A DNA stretch of 64,000 bases from Rubripirellula obstinata (lineage in GTDB: Bacteria > Planctomycetota > Planctomycetia > Pirellulales > Pirellulaceae), in contig NZ_LWSK01000003.1 of assembly GCF_001642955.1 (NCBI RefSeq), forward strand, positions 1 through 64,000, read 5' to 3'. Below are positions 29,237 through 38,072 of the stretch, one piece after another. The translations under genes and the position numbers were made by a program. Under the pieces are notes generated by a model. That model did no database searches. It saw nothing but the letters and a program-made list of their open reading frames with translations, and had not been told where the DNA came from. Every line of letters starts with the position of its first letter. Position 1 is the stretch's first letter.

Positions 29237-30973
29237 ATGAATGTTCTCGAAGTCGCACTGTTCATTTTCGCAGTCGTAGGCGTGATCGCCTTGGGAATCT
29301 GGAAAAGCAAGGGGGATGATGGCGACGATTCCAACGATGCCTCGGACTACTTTCTCGCCGGTCGCGGCCTGACTTGGTGGTTGGTGGGTTTCTCGTTGAT
29401 CGCGGCCAACATTTCGACAGAGCAGTTTGTCGGCATGTCGGGCGCTTCGGCTAACTGGTTGGGAATGGCTATCGCGTCCTATGAATGGATGGCCGCCGTC
29501 ACGCTGATCTTCGTCGCGTTTTGGTTCCTGCCCAGGTTTCTGAAAGCCGGGCTATACACAATTCCCGAGTTCCTTGAGTATCGCTTTGACGGCGTCGCTC
29601 GATTGGCAATGGCGATTCCCGCCATCGTGACCTTGGTGTTTGTTACGACGTCTTCGGTCATCTTCTCCGGTGCCAAATTTGTTTCAGAGTATTACAACAC
29701 CGTTCCGGTGCTGAATAACCTGACCGCGATGTGTTGGTTGATCGCAACCTTTGCCGCTGTCTACGTTTTCATCGGCGGACTGAAAGCATGTGCCTGGACG
29801 GACCTGATCTGGGGCGCTGCTTTGATTGTTGGCGGAGCGATCGTGATGTACCTGGCCTTTGATCGTTTGGCCGAAGCCCCTGCCTCTGAACTCTTTGAAA
29901 CCAAAGTTGCTAATTCCGATGCGACGCTGGAACAAATTGAGGCCGCCGGCGCTTGGGAACGATTCATGCTACTCAATGATGGAGTCAACGGCGAAGCCGA
30001 GGCACGCAACGGGCCCAACGGTTCGGGTGGTAAGGTTCACATGGTGCGTCCCAAGGAAGATTCAGACATCCCCTGGACAGCGCTTCTGATTGGCCTTTGG
30101 ATTCCCAACTTTTTCTACTGGGGTTTGAATCAGTACATTGTTCAGCGGACGCTCGGATCAAAGTCGCTTGCTGAAGGTCAAAAGGGAATCGTTTTCGCTG
30201 CGTTCTTGAAGCTGTTGATCCCGTTCCTTGTTGTGATTCCAGGCATCCTGGCCTTCAATCTGTATAGCGCTGACCTACTGAACGCGACGACTGGCCAATA
30301 CGACTATGACCGTGCGTTTCCGGTGTTGGTCCGAAACCTGATCAAACCGATGCCGTTGATTTCCTGGTTTGTCCTGGCGGCTCTGTGTGGTGCGGTGATC
30401 AGTTCCCTTGCATCGATGTTGAACTCAGCGTCAACGATCGCCACGATGGATTTATATGCGAAATTTACTGGCGAAAGGGACCAGAAAAAGCTGGTCAAGG
30501 TGGGGCGTTTCTTTGTCGTGCTATTCGTCATTCTGGCGGGAATCGTGGCTCCCAGGTTGGACAATTTTGAGAGCATCTTTGCCTACATCCAAGAGTTCCA
30601 GGGTTTCATTTCGTCTGGGTTCGTGGCCGTCTTTATTTTCGGTTTCTTCTCACCAAGAACCCCACGCTACTTTGGAGCGGTGGGAATCGGATTGAACGTG
30701 GTTGCCTATGGAGCTTTCAAATGGTTCCTCGGTCCGATCATGGTGGAAAACGGATGGTGGTACGCCGATAAAATGGCCTTCCTAGATCGAATGGCAATCT
30801 GCTTTTTCATCGTCATGCTGGCAGGAATAATCCTGACACTCGTCAAGCCAATGAAGACACCTGTCGTGCTGCCAGTCAACGAGAACATTGAACTAGAAAC
30901 CTCTCAGGGTGCCAAAGTTGTGGGTGTCGTTGTTGTGATTGCAACGATCACCCTCTATGCCATCTTTTGGTAG
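29237..30973 (+). CDS. Sodium:solute symporter (SSS family), sugar type
   Basis: 578 residues from the ATG at 29237 (MNVLEVALFIFAVVGVIALG). About 14 membrane helices can be read. The SSS signatures are present: DYFLAGRGLTWWLVGFSLIA then ANISTEQFVGMSG, the LYTIPEFLEYRF block, FYWGLNQYIVQRTLGSKSLA (FYW-NQ-Q-R pattern of the SGLT branch) and ISSLASMLNSASTIATMDLY. It should import a sugar with sodium across the inner membrane. It sits 63 bases before a GH16 gene on the same strand, so a galactose, 6-O-methyl-galactose or small oligosaccharide is a plausible cargo. The cargo is inference. Confidence 0.9.
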   Translation: MNVLEVALFIFAVVGVIALGIWKSKGDDGDDSNDASDYFLAGRGLTWWLVGFSLIAANISTEQFVGMSGASANWLGMAIASYEWMAAVTLIFVAFWFLPRFLKAGLYTIPEFLEYRFDGVARLAMAIPAIVTLVFVTTSSVIFSGAKFVSEYYNTVPVLNNLTAMCWLIATFAAVYVFIGGLKACAWTDLIWGAALIVGGAIVMYLAFDRLAEAPASELFETKVANSDATLEQIEAAGAWERFMLLNDGVNGEAEARNGPNGSGGKVHMVRPKEDSDIPWTALLIGLWIPNFFYWGLNQYIVQRTLGSKSLAEGQKGIVFAAFLKLLIPFLVVIPGILAFNLYSADLLNATTGQYDYDRAFPVLVRNLIKPMPLISWFVLAALCGAVISSLASMLNSASTIATMDLYAKFTGERDQKKLVKVGRFFVVLFVILAGIVAPRLDNFESIFAYIQEFQGFISSGFVAVFIFGFFSPRTPRYFGAVGIGLNVVAYGAFKWFLGPIMVENGWWYADKMAFLDRMAICFFIVMLAGIILTLVKPMKTPVVLPVNENIELETSQGAKVVGVVVVIATITLYAIFW

Positions 30974-31036
30974 CCAACACTGTCTCTCAGAAAACCAAAT
31001 CATCCATTCGACAAACCTCCAATCTGCTAGGAAACC

Positions 31037-31921
31037 ATGTTTAAGTCCTCTCCCTTTGCTGCGGTCGCGATCGCATTACTGGTTCTTTGTCACTGCAATG
31101 AATGCGCTGCCCAGCCCGAACCGCCCACCGGAAAAAACTGGCAACTGGTACCGGAGTTGTCCGACGAGTTTGACGGCGACAGTCTCGATACAAAAAAGTG
31201 GTCGGCTGATCCCGAAGGACATCCGGCTTTGGACTGGATCGGACGACCACCGGGTTTGTTTTTGGAGCGAGCCGTTCGACTGCGCGACGGGATGATGGAA
31301 ATTTTGGTTGGCAAACTGCCCAAGCCAGTCGTATCGAACAAGTATAAGGAACCAGCGACCTATCTGTACCACGGCGGCATCGTGCGTGCCGTGGTACCAA
31401 CATCGGTGGGGCACTACTACGAGTGCCGAATGAAAATGAACAAGACGGAAATGGGCGGCGGATTTTGGATCATGTCGCGGGGCACGCCAGGAAAAAAGCA
31501 CGAAATTGACATTACCGAGTCGGTCGGGCACCTCTCCGAAAAATCCCAGGCATGGGCGAAACACTGGGACGCGATCATGCACTCCAATGCGATCCGCAGA
31601 ACAACCCCTCTGAACCCGGAGGCTGAACAACATCAGAACGCTAAGCATCTAGAGGAAAAAAATTCGGATCGCTTTTTTCGCTATGCGTGCTGGTGGGAAA
31701 GTCCCAAAGAGTTGAAATTCTATCTGGACGGGGAATACGTCTATTCGATTGAACCGCCGGTCGATTTCGATCAGGAAATGTTCCTACAGCTTTCAATCGA
31801 GTGCTACGACTGGAACCCCATTCCTGACGACGGCGGCCTGGTCGTCAGTGCCACGGTGCAAGACCGAACCACATTGATTGACTATGTGCGAACCTACAAA
31901 CTGGTCGACGCCAATCAATGA
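31037..31921 (+). CDS. GH16 beta-agarase/beta-porphyranase-like hydrolase
   Basis: 294 residues with a signal peptide (1-25, ends ECAAQ). The domain has LSDEFDGDSLDTKKW, DWIGRPPGLF and YYECRMKMNKTEMGGGFWIM, with the catalytic motif EIDITE (Glu156 nucleophile, Asp158, Glu161 acid/base). The end DYVRTYKLVD mirrors the GH16 at 3641, and the two are the most alike of the four GH16 genes. A single-domain secreted endo-hydrolase of a red-algal galactan. It lies downstream of the SSS symporter and is probably in its operon. Confidence 0.85.
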   Translation: MFKSSPFAAVAIALLVLCHCNECAAQPEPPTGKNWQLVPELSDEFDGDSLDTKKWSADPEGHPALDWIGRPPGLFLERAVRLRDGMMEILVGKLPKPVVSNKYKEPATYLYHGGIVRAVVPTSVGHYYECRMKMNKTEMGGGFWIMSRGTPGKKHEIDITESVGHLSEKSQAWAKHWDAIMHSNAIRRTTPLNPEAEQHQNAKHLEEKNSDRFFRYACWWESPKELKFYLDGEYVYSIEPPVDFDQEMFLQLSIECYDWNPIPDDGGLVVSATVQDRTTLIDYVRTYKLVDANQ

Positions 31922-31986
31922 GTTCGACCATAGTCGCCCGACCGCTCCGCCAGTCGGTGACGTTCGATCGATAAGTGGCGGTTTTC

Positions 31987-32041
31987 GTAGTGGACGAGGT
32001 TACGAGTCCTTCACGCTGGGACTCGTAACCTCGTCCACTAC
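31987..32041. repeat. REP-like perfect hairpin (GTAGTGGACGAGG family)
   Basis: GTAGTGGACGAGGTTACGAG with complementary right arm ending CTCGTCCACTAC, and a loop of about 9 bases. It lies between the convergent GH16 and esterase genes, where it could also act as a bidirectional terminator. Confidence 0.75.
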
Positions 32042-32063
32042 GCCAATCATTGATCGAACATTG

Positions 32064-32867
32064 CTAGTCAAGCTGGGCAGCAAAGAATCGCAAGGTGTCT
32101 TCGACGTGGGTCGCCCAATAAGGCCACTCATGGCAGCCCGGATGCTCTTGGAAATCATGGGCAATGCCTTGATTCACCAGCGCATTGTGGAGGGAGCGGT
32201 TGTACTCGATTAGCTCATCCTGATCGCCGCAATCAAATCGAAACGGTGGCAACCGGTCGGCATTGCGGAGCATGACTTGCAGGACCGAACGTGCTGATCC
32301 CGGATCGCCATAGTGTGAAAGATCCTCTTCCACAAACAGCTTCATCTGATCGAAGTCGGTGATCGAAGAGTGTCCTGCAAAGGCGGCATAGTGCTGCGGG
32401 TAGGCCGCACCCAGACGCAGCGCACCGTAACCGCCCATCGATAGCCCCGCGATGAATTGTGGCGAAGCCGACGTCACCGGCAGTCCCGCTTCGATGACCG
32501 CGGCGGGAACGTCATCGACAATCCATTTCTCAAAATTTCGATCGTTGTGTGGCAGGTAAGCTGTGCCATCGAACATCAGCCCGTCGGAGGGCATCGCAAT
32601 GATCATCGGCGGGATCTCACCCGAGTTGATCATTCGCTGAGCGGTCCGGTGAACGCCCGCTTTCTGCGACCACACCCAATGACTGCCGTAAACCCCATGC
32701 AGCAACGTGACCAGCGGCAGCGGTGTGTTGTTGTTCGCCGCCTGGTCCGGCACAAACACGGTTAGGTCGCCACGTCCGATCAGGTTCGGTGTCTTCACCG
32801 TGATGTAGCGCAGGTTGTCCGATTCGTATTCGGCAGCGGAAACTTCAATCGTGCGAAATGGTGGCAT
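32064..32867 (-). CDS. Esterase-D / S-formylglutathione-hydrolase-like esterase
   Basis: 267 residues, no signal peptide. An alpha/beta hydrolase of the PF00756 esterase family: LVTLLHGVYGSHWVW (oxyanion region), IAGLSMGGYGALRLG with the nucleophilic Ser, DCGDQDELIEYNRSLH with the acid and HEWPYWATH with the catalytic His. This family includes S-formylglutathione hydrolase and acyl-sugar esterases. It is the last gene of the leftward unit with the zinc alcohol dehydrogenase and the P450 system. P450 demethylation releases formaldehyde, so a role in formaldehyde removal is attractive but unproven. Deacylation of a sugar is the alternative. Confidence 0.8.
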   Translation of the reverse strand: MPPFRTIEVSAAEYESDNLRYITVKTPNLIGRGDLTVFVPDQAANNNTPLPLVTLLHGVYGSHWVWSQKAGVHRTAQRMINSGEIPPMIIAMPSDGLMFDGTAYLPHNDRNFEKWIVDDVPAAVIEAGLPVTSASPQFIAGLSMGGYGALRLGAAYPQHYAAFAGHSSITDFDQMKLFVEEDLSHYGDPGSARSVLQVMLRNADRLPPFRFDCGDQDELIEYNRSLHNALVNQGIAHDFQEHPGCHEWPYWATHVEDTLRFFAAQLD

Positions 32868-32897
32868 GATTGCTTAGATTCTAGAAATGGTCGGTAG

Positions 32898-32994
32898 GTA
32901 GTGGATCTTGTTAAAGATCCTGCCGCATTGGGATCTTTAACAAGATCCACTACGGTTTTGCATTGGGATCTTTAACAAGATCCACTACGGTTTT
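32898..32994. repeat. REP-like hairpin with a 35-bp direct duplication of its right arm
   Basis: GTAGTGGATCTTGTTAAAGA starts the left arm, and the first right arm ends with CTAC at 32953. The unit from GCATTGGGATC to GGTTTT (32925-32959) is then repeated exactly at 32960-32994. The element separates the alcohol dehydrogenase from the esterase gene. Confidence 0.75.
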
Positions 32995-32996
32995 GT

Positions 32997-34103
32997 TCAA
33001 TCAAACAGTATGACGCCTTTGGCGATTCGACCTTCGTGCATGTCGTCGAATGCTTGCTCCAAATCTTCCAGCGCATAGGTCCGACTGATCATTTCATCGA
33101 GCAGCAGGTCGCCTTTGGCATACAGGTCCAGCAGGATCGGAAGATCAATGTTCGGCCTGCAACCGCCGTAAAGCGGATTGATATAAACCTTATCCCATTC
33201 AAAGAGATTCATGTCGAAGTTTATTTCCTGTTCGATTCCGGACGCCTGTACTGCCACCCCGCCCGATCGAATCATTGCCAGAGGCGCTGCGCCGAGCGAG
33301 GGAACCGCTGTTGCTTCGACCGCCACATCCGCACCGATTCCGCCGCATAGCGTTTCTACCTGCTTCGCTGCCCGCAGCAGACCGACATCGTTTCGATCCG
33401 CCTGAATCGTGTGAGTGGCCCCGAACTGTTTGGCGAGTTCCAGCCGCGTCTGACTGAGATCAATCGCGATCACCATTTTGGCTCCGGCAATGCGGCATCC
33501 TTGAATAGCGTTCAGGCCGACTCCGCCACAACCGATCACGACGGTCGTATCACCCGCCTTGACCTTGCCTGAATTGACGGCCGATCCGTAACCCGTCATC
33601 ACGCCGCAACCGATGATGCAGGCCGAAGACCAAGGTATCTCAACATGAATGGGAATGATTGCCTGTTCCCGAACGACAGCCAGTCGGGTCATGGTTCCCA
33701 GCGCGAACGAACGCTCGATCGGGCGGCCATGGTGCTGTGTCGATTCAGGATCAGCGTGACCGCGGGCGGGAGCGGGAGCTGTCACCGTGTTGTTGACTTG
33801 GCATAGGTTTTGGTGGCCGCGAACACACATCGGGCAGGTCATGCAGGGAATCGCCCAGTTCAACAAGACGCGGTCACCGACCTGGCAAGTCGTGACTCCT
33901 TGACCCACAGCCGAAACCACACCGGCTCCCTCATGTCCCATCACCACGGGTCGATCCCAGGTCATGGAATCATAATCGGTGTGGCAGATTCCCGAGGCCT
34001 TGATATCGACCGCCACCTCTCCGGGACCAGGGACACCGACTTCGATGATTTCGATCGAATAGCCTCCCTTGGAATCGCTGACGGCTGCTTTGGTAGATTG
34101 CAT
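32997..34103 (-). CDS. Zinc alcohol dehydrogenase of the P450 demethylation cluster
   Basis: 368 residues. Zinc ligands are in SGICHTDYDS and VVMGHEGAGVV, the structural-zinc cysteines in CMTCPMCVRGHQNLC, and the Rossmann motif is VIGCGGVGLNAIQG. Length and the GHADPESTQHHG insertion place it near class-III-like or NDMA-dependent zinc MDR enzymes. In Zobellia and Formosa an alcohol dehydrogenase gene accompanies the P450/ferredoxin system for 6-O-methyl-D-galactose, and this gene occupies the same place. It might oxidise the released formaldehyde or hemiacetal product; the reaction is not established by sequence. Confidence 0.85.
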   Translation of the reverse strand: MQSTKAAVSDSKGGYSIEIIEVGVPGPGEVAVDIKASGICHTDYDSMTWDRPVVMGHEGAGVVSAVGQGVTTCQVGDRVLLNWAIPCMTCPMCVRGHQNLCQVNNTVTAPAPARGHADPESTQHHGRPIERSFALGTMTRLAVVREQAIIPIHVEIPWSSACIIGCGVMTGYGSAVNSGKVKAGDTTVVIGCGGVGLNAIQGCRIAGAKMVIAIDLSQTRLELAKQFGATHTIQADRNDVGLLRAAKQVETLCGGIGADVAVEATAVPSLGAAPLAMIRSGGVAVQASGIEQEINFDMNLFEWDKVYINPLYGGCRPNIDLPILLDLYAKGDLLLDEMISRTYALEDLEQAFDDMHEGRIAKGVILFD

Positions 34104-34147
34104 GCTGAGTGCTTATTTCTTTGAAACTTCTCGGTGATCGTCATTTC

Positions 34148-34220
34148 GTAGGCCGTGTGGAGCTTTGCGACACACGGCAAATACGCACTGCCGTGTGTCG
34201 CGGAGCTCCACACGGCCTAC
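34148..34220. repeat. REP-like hairpin, separate arm sequence
   Basis: GTAGGCCGTGTGGAGCT at the left pairs with AGCTCCACACGGCCTAC at the right, with an inner stem GACACACGGCA/TGCCGTGTGTC. The ends are again GTAG and CTAC, but the arms belong to neither of the other two families. It lies between the P450 and alcohol dehydrogenase genes. Confidence 0.7.
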
Positions 34221-34222
34221 TT

Positions 34223-35359
34223 TCAGGAAACGAATTTTATGCGTGCCGACTTATAGCCGACCTGCCGGGAATACGAGGACTCTTCTTCGATTTCTGGTAC
34301 GGCTTCGATGAATTCGATCTTGTCCAGTTGGTCGCAGACTTCATGAAGCAGTGACCGAACAATCAGCCGTGCTTGATGCTGGCCCAGACAGTTGTGCGCG
34401 CCGAACCCGAACCCGACATGGGGGTTGGGAGCGCGATCAAGTACGACTTCGTCTGGGTTATCGAAAATGGTCTCGTCGCGATTGGCCGACGGCCAGCAGA
34501 GACCGATTCGCTCGCCGGCTTCGACCTGATGTCCCAGCACTTCGGTGGCGTGGGGACAGGTCCGTGAGATGATCGTCACCGGGCTGACGTAGCGAACGAA
34601 CTCTTCGGTCGCCGTCGTGATGTGCATCTCGTCTTCACGCAAAAACTCAATCGCTTCGGGGTGTTCGGCCAGATAGACCAGAATACTGCTGATCGTATTG
34701 ATCACCGTATCGCGTCCACCGGCAAACGCCATGTTGGCATAGCCGTGCTTTTCTTCCATCGTCAGCTTGCGGTCGCGGAAGTCGATGCGATTGAGAATGC
34801 TGAAGAAATCGTCGCCATCGGAGCCTTGCATCTCCTCGTACTTACTGAAGATGTACTTATCAACTTCGGAACCCTTTGACCCAAGCTGGGCATCGCGAAA
34901 GATATGCACGCCCCACCCGATCCAGATCTCAGCTTCGCTTTGCGGCAGCCCCAGCAATTGGGCCAGACCACGCGATTGCAGCGGCACGGCAAACTCCCGC
35001 ACCACTTCGACCTCACCGTTTGCCGCAGCATTCTTAACCATGCCAGCCACCAGTTTTCGCATCTCGGCCTGATACTCTGGCTGTTGCGGCTTGCGGTAAA
35101 TCGGTTCAACGAGCGCTCGATAATCCGTATGTTCGGGCGGATCGGTTTCGATCGGCAGTTGACGCACGTTGCGAACATGGGCCTCGGAATGCAGCACGAT
35201 CATCATCGGATTGTCGTTGCTGAAAGTTTTGGTGTCCTTGCACGTTTTGCGAATGTCCTGCAAACGCAACACCAGCGGAACCTCTTTTCCCTCGGCCGTC
35301 GCAGTCTTCACTCCGCTCTGCTGGCGGTCTTCACGAAACGGATCGATATGCTCAGGCAT
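34223..35359 (-). CDS. Cytochrome P450, probable 6-O-methyl-D-galactose demethylase
   Basis: 378 residues, soluble bacterial P450. I-helix oxygen-activating segment AFAGGRDT (211-218), K-helix EEFVR (Glu253-x-x-Arg256), and heme loop FGFGAHNCLG with the thiolate Cys324. The length is short but within range for bacterial enzymes. It lies downstream of ferredoxin and ferredoxin-reductase genes with a short overlap (8 bases with the reductase), giving a complete electron chain in one operon. The same three-gene set demethylates 6-O-methyl-D-galactose from porphyran in marine Bacteroidetes, releasing D-galactose and formaldehyde. The galactan context here argues for that substrate; it is an inference from context. 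Confidence 0.88.
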   Translation of the reverse strand: MPEHIDPFREDRQQSGVKTATAEGKEVPLVLRLQDIRKTCKDTKTFSNDNPMMIVLHSEAHVRNVRQLPIETDPPEHTDYRALVEPIYRKPQQPEYQAEMRKLVAGMVKNAAANGEVEVVREFAVPLQSRGLAQLLGLPQSEAEIWIGWGVHIFRDAQLGSKGSEVDKYIFSKYEEMQGSDGDDFFSILNRIDFRDRKLTMEEKHGYANMAFAGGRDTVINTISSILVYLAEHPEAIEFLREDEMHITTATEEFVRYVSPVTIISRTCPHATEVLGHQVEAGERIGLCWPSANRDETIFDNPDEVVLDRAPNPHVGFGFGAHNCLGQHQARLIVRSLLHEVCDQLDKIEFIEAVPEIEEESSYSRQVGYKSARIKFVS

Positions 35360-36668
35360 TGCTTTCCTCTTTGGCAGATTGAAGAAGTTCTTTGGGCGTG
35401 ATGTTGGTGTCAGTGATCAATTCAAGCCGGGGACACATTCCGGTCGGGATCAGTTTGCCCGCAACCGCATAGGCACGGGCATCGTTGATCGCATCGACCG
35501 CAAGAAGACGGCCTTGTTTCAGGTACCACGCCGAAAACGATTCACCAAGTTTGGCGGAACCGCGAATCAAACATTGATCGAAGCCAGTCGATACACCGGC
35601 AATTTGAAGCTTGACGTCGTACTGGTCCGACCAGAACCACGGCATCGTGTTCTGTTTGACCGGTTTTCCTAAGATCGAGGCAGCGACGGTCTTGGCTTGG
35701 TCGAGTGCGTTTTGTACGGATTCGATTCGCAGTTGTGCCGAGTAGATCGGGTGAAACTGATTGCAGCAGTCACCCATCGCGTAAATATCCGGATCACTGG
35801 TCTGGTTGTACTCGTTCACACGGACGCCGTTGTCCACGTCCAGTCCAGCCTGCCGGGCCAACTGATCGTTCGGTGCGGCCCCCGCGCCGACGACCACAAA
35901 ATCTGCGGTGAAGTCCGAGCCGTTTTCGGTCCGTACAACCAGTCGCCCCTCGACTTCATCGACCGCCGTCACGTTCACACTCGTGTGCAGTTCCACCCCA
36001 TGATGACGATGCATCGCCTCGAAAAACCGAGAAACGTCAAGCGATGTGACGCGTGACAGGACGCGTTCCATTCGCTCGAGCACGGCGACGCGAACGCCAA
36101 GTTTGCGCAGCGAGGCGGCGAATTCAAGTCCGATAAAACCGGCTCCAATCACGACCACGCAACGATCACTGCGAATCCGATCGCGAATGACATCGGCCTG
36201 AGCAGCGGTTTGCAGAGTCAGCACATCCGGGTGGTCGATGCCTGGGATGGGCGGACGACGATGCGTCGATCCGGTTGCCAGTGCCAAGACGTCATAGGGG
36301 ATCGTTTCGCCGCCCAGACAAACCTGCTTCGCCTGGCGGTCAATCGATTCGACGCGTTTGCCCAACCGCATCTCGATTGAATTCTCACGATAAAAATTCT
36401 CCGGCCGAATGAACTGCAAAGGCTCGGGGGCTGCCGGGTTGAGATAAGTTTTCGACAGCGGCGGACGATGATAGGGCGCGTGCGGTTCATCGCCGATCAC
36501 TGTGATTTCGACAGGGATCTTTCCGGACCGTCCTGCATGCGTTAGCGAGACACACAACTGGGCCGCCGAATGCCCAGATCCCACGATGACGCATTTTTTC
36601 TGCTCAGCGTTCTGTTCAGCATTCTGCTCAGCGATTGTTGTTTCAGCGCTCATTGGTTCAGCGCTCAT
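35352..36668 (-). CDS. FAD-dependent ferredoxin reductase of the P450 system
   Basis: 438 residues. After a short repeated lead (AEQNAEQNAEQ) come the FAD motif CVIVGSGHSAAQLC, the PPLSKTYL block, the LALATGSTHRRPPIPG block, the NAD-binding VVIGAGFIGLEFAASLRKLG and the second FAD motif VNEYNQTSDPDIYAMGDCC. It belongs to the rhodocoxin/putidaredoxin reductase group, which takes electrons from NAD(P)H to a 2Fe-2S ferredoxin. Its start overlaps the ferredoxin stop (ATGA), and its end overlaps the P450 start. The first ten codons contain alternative starts (second ATG at 36653). Confidence 0.9.
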   Translation of the reverse strand: MSAEPMSAETTIAEQNAEQNAEQKKCVIVGSGHSAAQLCVSLTHAGRSGKIPVEITVIGDEPHAPYHRPPLSKTYLNPAAPEPLQFIRPENFYRENSIEMRLGKRVESIDRQAKQVCLGGETIPYDVLALATGSTHRRPPIPGIDHPDVLTLQTAAQADVIRDRIRSDRCVVVIGAGFIGLEFAASLRKLGVRVAVLERMERVLSRVTSLDVSRFFEAMHRHHGVELHTSVNVTAVDEVEGRLVVRTENGSDFTADFVVVGAGAAPNDQLARQAGLDVDNGVRVNEYNQTSDPDIYAMGDCCNQFHPIYSAQLRIESVQNALDQAKTVAASILGKPVKQNTMPWFWSDQYDVKLQIAGVSTGFDQCLIRGSAKLGESFSAWYLKQGRLLAVDAINDARAYAVAGKLIPTGMCPRLELITDTNITPKELLQSAKEESNA

Positions 36669-36976
36669 TGACCAACGACGCGAACAACAAGCCCATCGAG
36701 TTCAGGCGTCAATTTCACCTGGCACCCAAGCCGACTGTTATCGGTCGCATTGTCTTCCAGCTCTAGCATGCCTTGCTCGATGTCCGTCGCCGGCCCAACC
36801 TTGTCGATCCATTGGGGATCGATATGGACGTGACAGGTCGCACAAGAAGCCACACCGCCGCAGTCACCTAGGATTCCCTCGACTTGATTCGTAACGGCAG
36901 CCTGCATCAGGTTAGGCTCATCGCTGTTGACAACAACCTCGTCGCCAGAAGGAGTAACGTAAGTGACTTTGGGCAT
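36665..36976 (-). CDS. Adrenodoxin-type 2Fe-2S ferredoxin
   Basis: 103 residues from the ATG at 36976 (MPKVTYVTPSGDEVVV). The cluster ligands are Cys39, Cys45, Cys48 (CGGVASCATC) and Cys85 (SRLGCQV), the C-x5-C-x2-C...C pattern of vertebrate-type/putidaredoxin ferredoxins. The upstream 37 codons of the open frame do not look like part of the protein, so I excluded them. It shuttles electrons from the reductase to the P450 encoded next. The AraC gene ends 115 bases upstream on the same strand. Confidence 0.9.
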   Translation of the reverse strand: MPKVTYVTPSGDEVVVNSDEPNLMQAAVTNQVEGILGDCGGVASCATCHVHIDPQWIDKVGPATDIEQGMLELEDNATDNSRLGCQVKLTPELDGLVVRVVGQ

Positions 36977-37090
36977 GGATGGTCTTTTCAAAAGAGGTAA
37001 CGATCGCATTTGTTCAGTCGTGTCATCGTAGAAGCGCCATGCCAGTGGTTCTACGCCTGTCGTCACCTGAACGCATACTATCTTCACGTC

Positions 37091-37930
37091 TTACTTTGAG
37101 CGGTAGCTTCGCGGTGCGACTTTGTAGCGTGCCAAGAAGAGACGATTGAAGTTGGCGAGGTTATTGAATCCGCAGTTAAAAGCGATCTCGGATACAGCTC
37201 GCTCGCTTTCCAGCAGTTCGCGTGCGGCTCGACTGAGACGCAATTCAATCACGTACTGCTGAAAGGTCTTGCCCAGTCGTTGGCGAAAGTAGCGGCTAAG
37301 TGATTGAGGGTGGAGGCCGGCAACTTGGGACGCATCAGCCAAGCTGATGGTTTCCTGCCAGTGGGCATCGATGTAGGTCAGAACCTGCTGAAGTCGTTCG
37401 TCCTGTTCGATGTTTTTCGGTGCCATAAAATCATGGCTTGCCATCTGCCGTCGCTGCTGGTCGCGACCGAGAATATCCATCAGTTCAAGCAGCAGACTGA
37501 GACGCAGCAGGCCGGTTGGGGCTTTGAATAAACGTGTCATGACGCGGCAGCCTGCTTTGCGTGCCGCTTCTGAAAAACGCAACCCGCGCGCCGAATCCTG
37601 AATCAATTGCCCAATGGACCTGCATTCAGGAAGGTCAAAGAACCCTTCGCCCAGGGCATCCCGATGGAATTGCACCACGCGCGAATGGGCGTTGCCGCTC
37701 TTCCAATTCTTGTAACGATGCGGCAGGCCCGGCCCAAACATAGTCAGATCGCCGGCAGCATACGTTTCGAAGCAATCACCGATCAGCACTTCTCCGCTGC
37801 TGGCCAGGATCTGCGTGATTTCAATTTCCGGATGACAATGGTGCGGGAAGTCGAAGTCAGTATCTTTCCACTCCAGGCAGCGGAACGATGCCTGTTCATC
37901 AGCGACGACTTTTTCGTAGACCATTTTCAT
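37091..37930 (-). CDS. AraC-family regulator upstream of the P450 operon
   Basis: 279 residues from the ATG at 37930 (MKMVYEKVVADEQASF); a TTG at 37945 would add five. The N-terminal cupin (about 15-110) has FPHHCHPEIEITQIL and MFGPGLPHRYKN, in which the histidines could bind metal or ligand. The C-terminal double helix-turn-helix (about 180-278) has TISLADASQVAGLHPQSLSR, YFRQRLGKTFQQYV and VSEIAFNCGFNNLANFNRLF. It is co-directional with, and just upstream of, ferredoxin-reductase-P450, and is the likely controller of the demethylation genes, and perhaps of the divergent GH2 gene at 38073. Confidence 0.88.
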   Translation of the reverse strand: MKMVYEKVVADEQASFRCLEWKDTDFDFPHHCHPEIEITQILASSGEVLIGDCFETYAAGDLTMFGPGLPHRYKNWKSGNAHSRVVQFHRDALGEGFFDLPECRSIGQLIQDSARGLRFSEAARKAGCRVMTRLFKAPTGLLRLSLLLELMDILGRDQQRRQMASHDFMAPKNIEQDERLQQVLTYIDAHWQETISLADASQVAGLHPQSLSRYFRQRLGKTFQQYVIELRLSRAARELLESERAVSEIAFNCGFNNLANFNRLFLARYKVAPRSYRSK

Positions 37931-38072
37931 GGTGGTATCTATCAAACTGAAGTACTGAGCATGCCGTCAATGAGGTGAAGATAGTATAGCTTTCGGTGAG
38001 CGAAAGCGTAGTTGATTATTGGCAGTAAAGTAGATTGATTGGTTCGTCTTCACCCCCTGAACTGGACACTCA

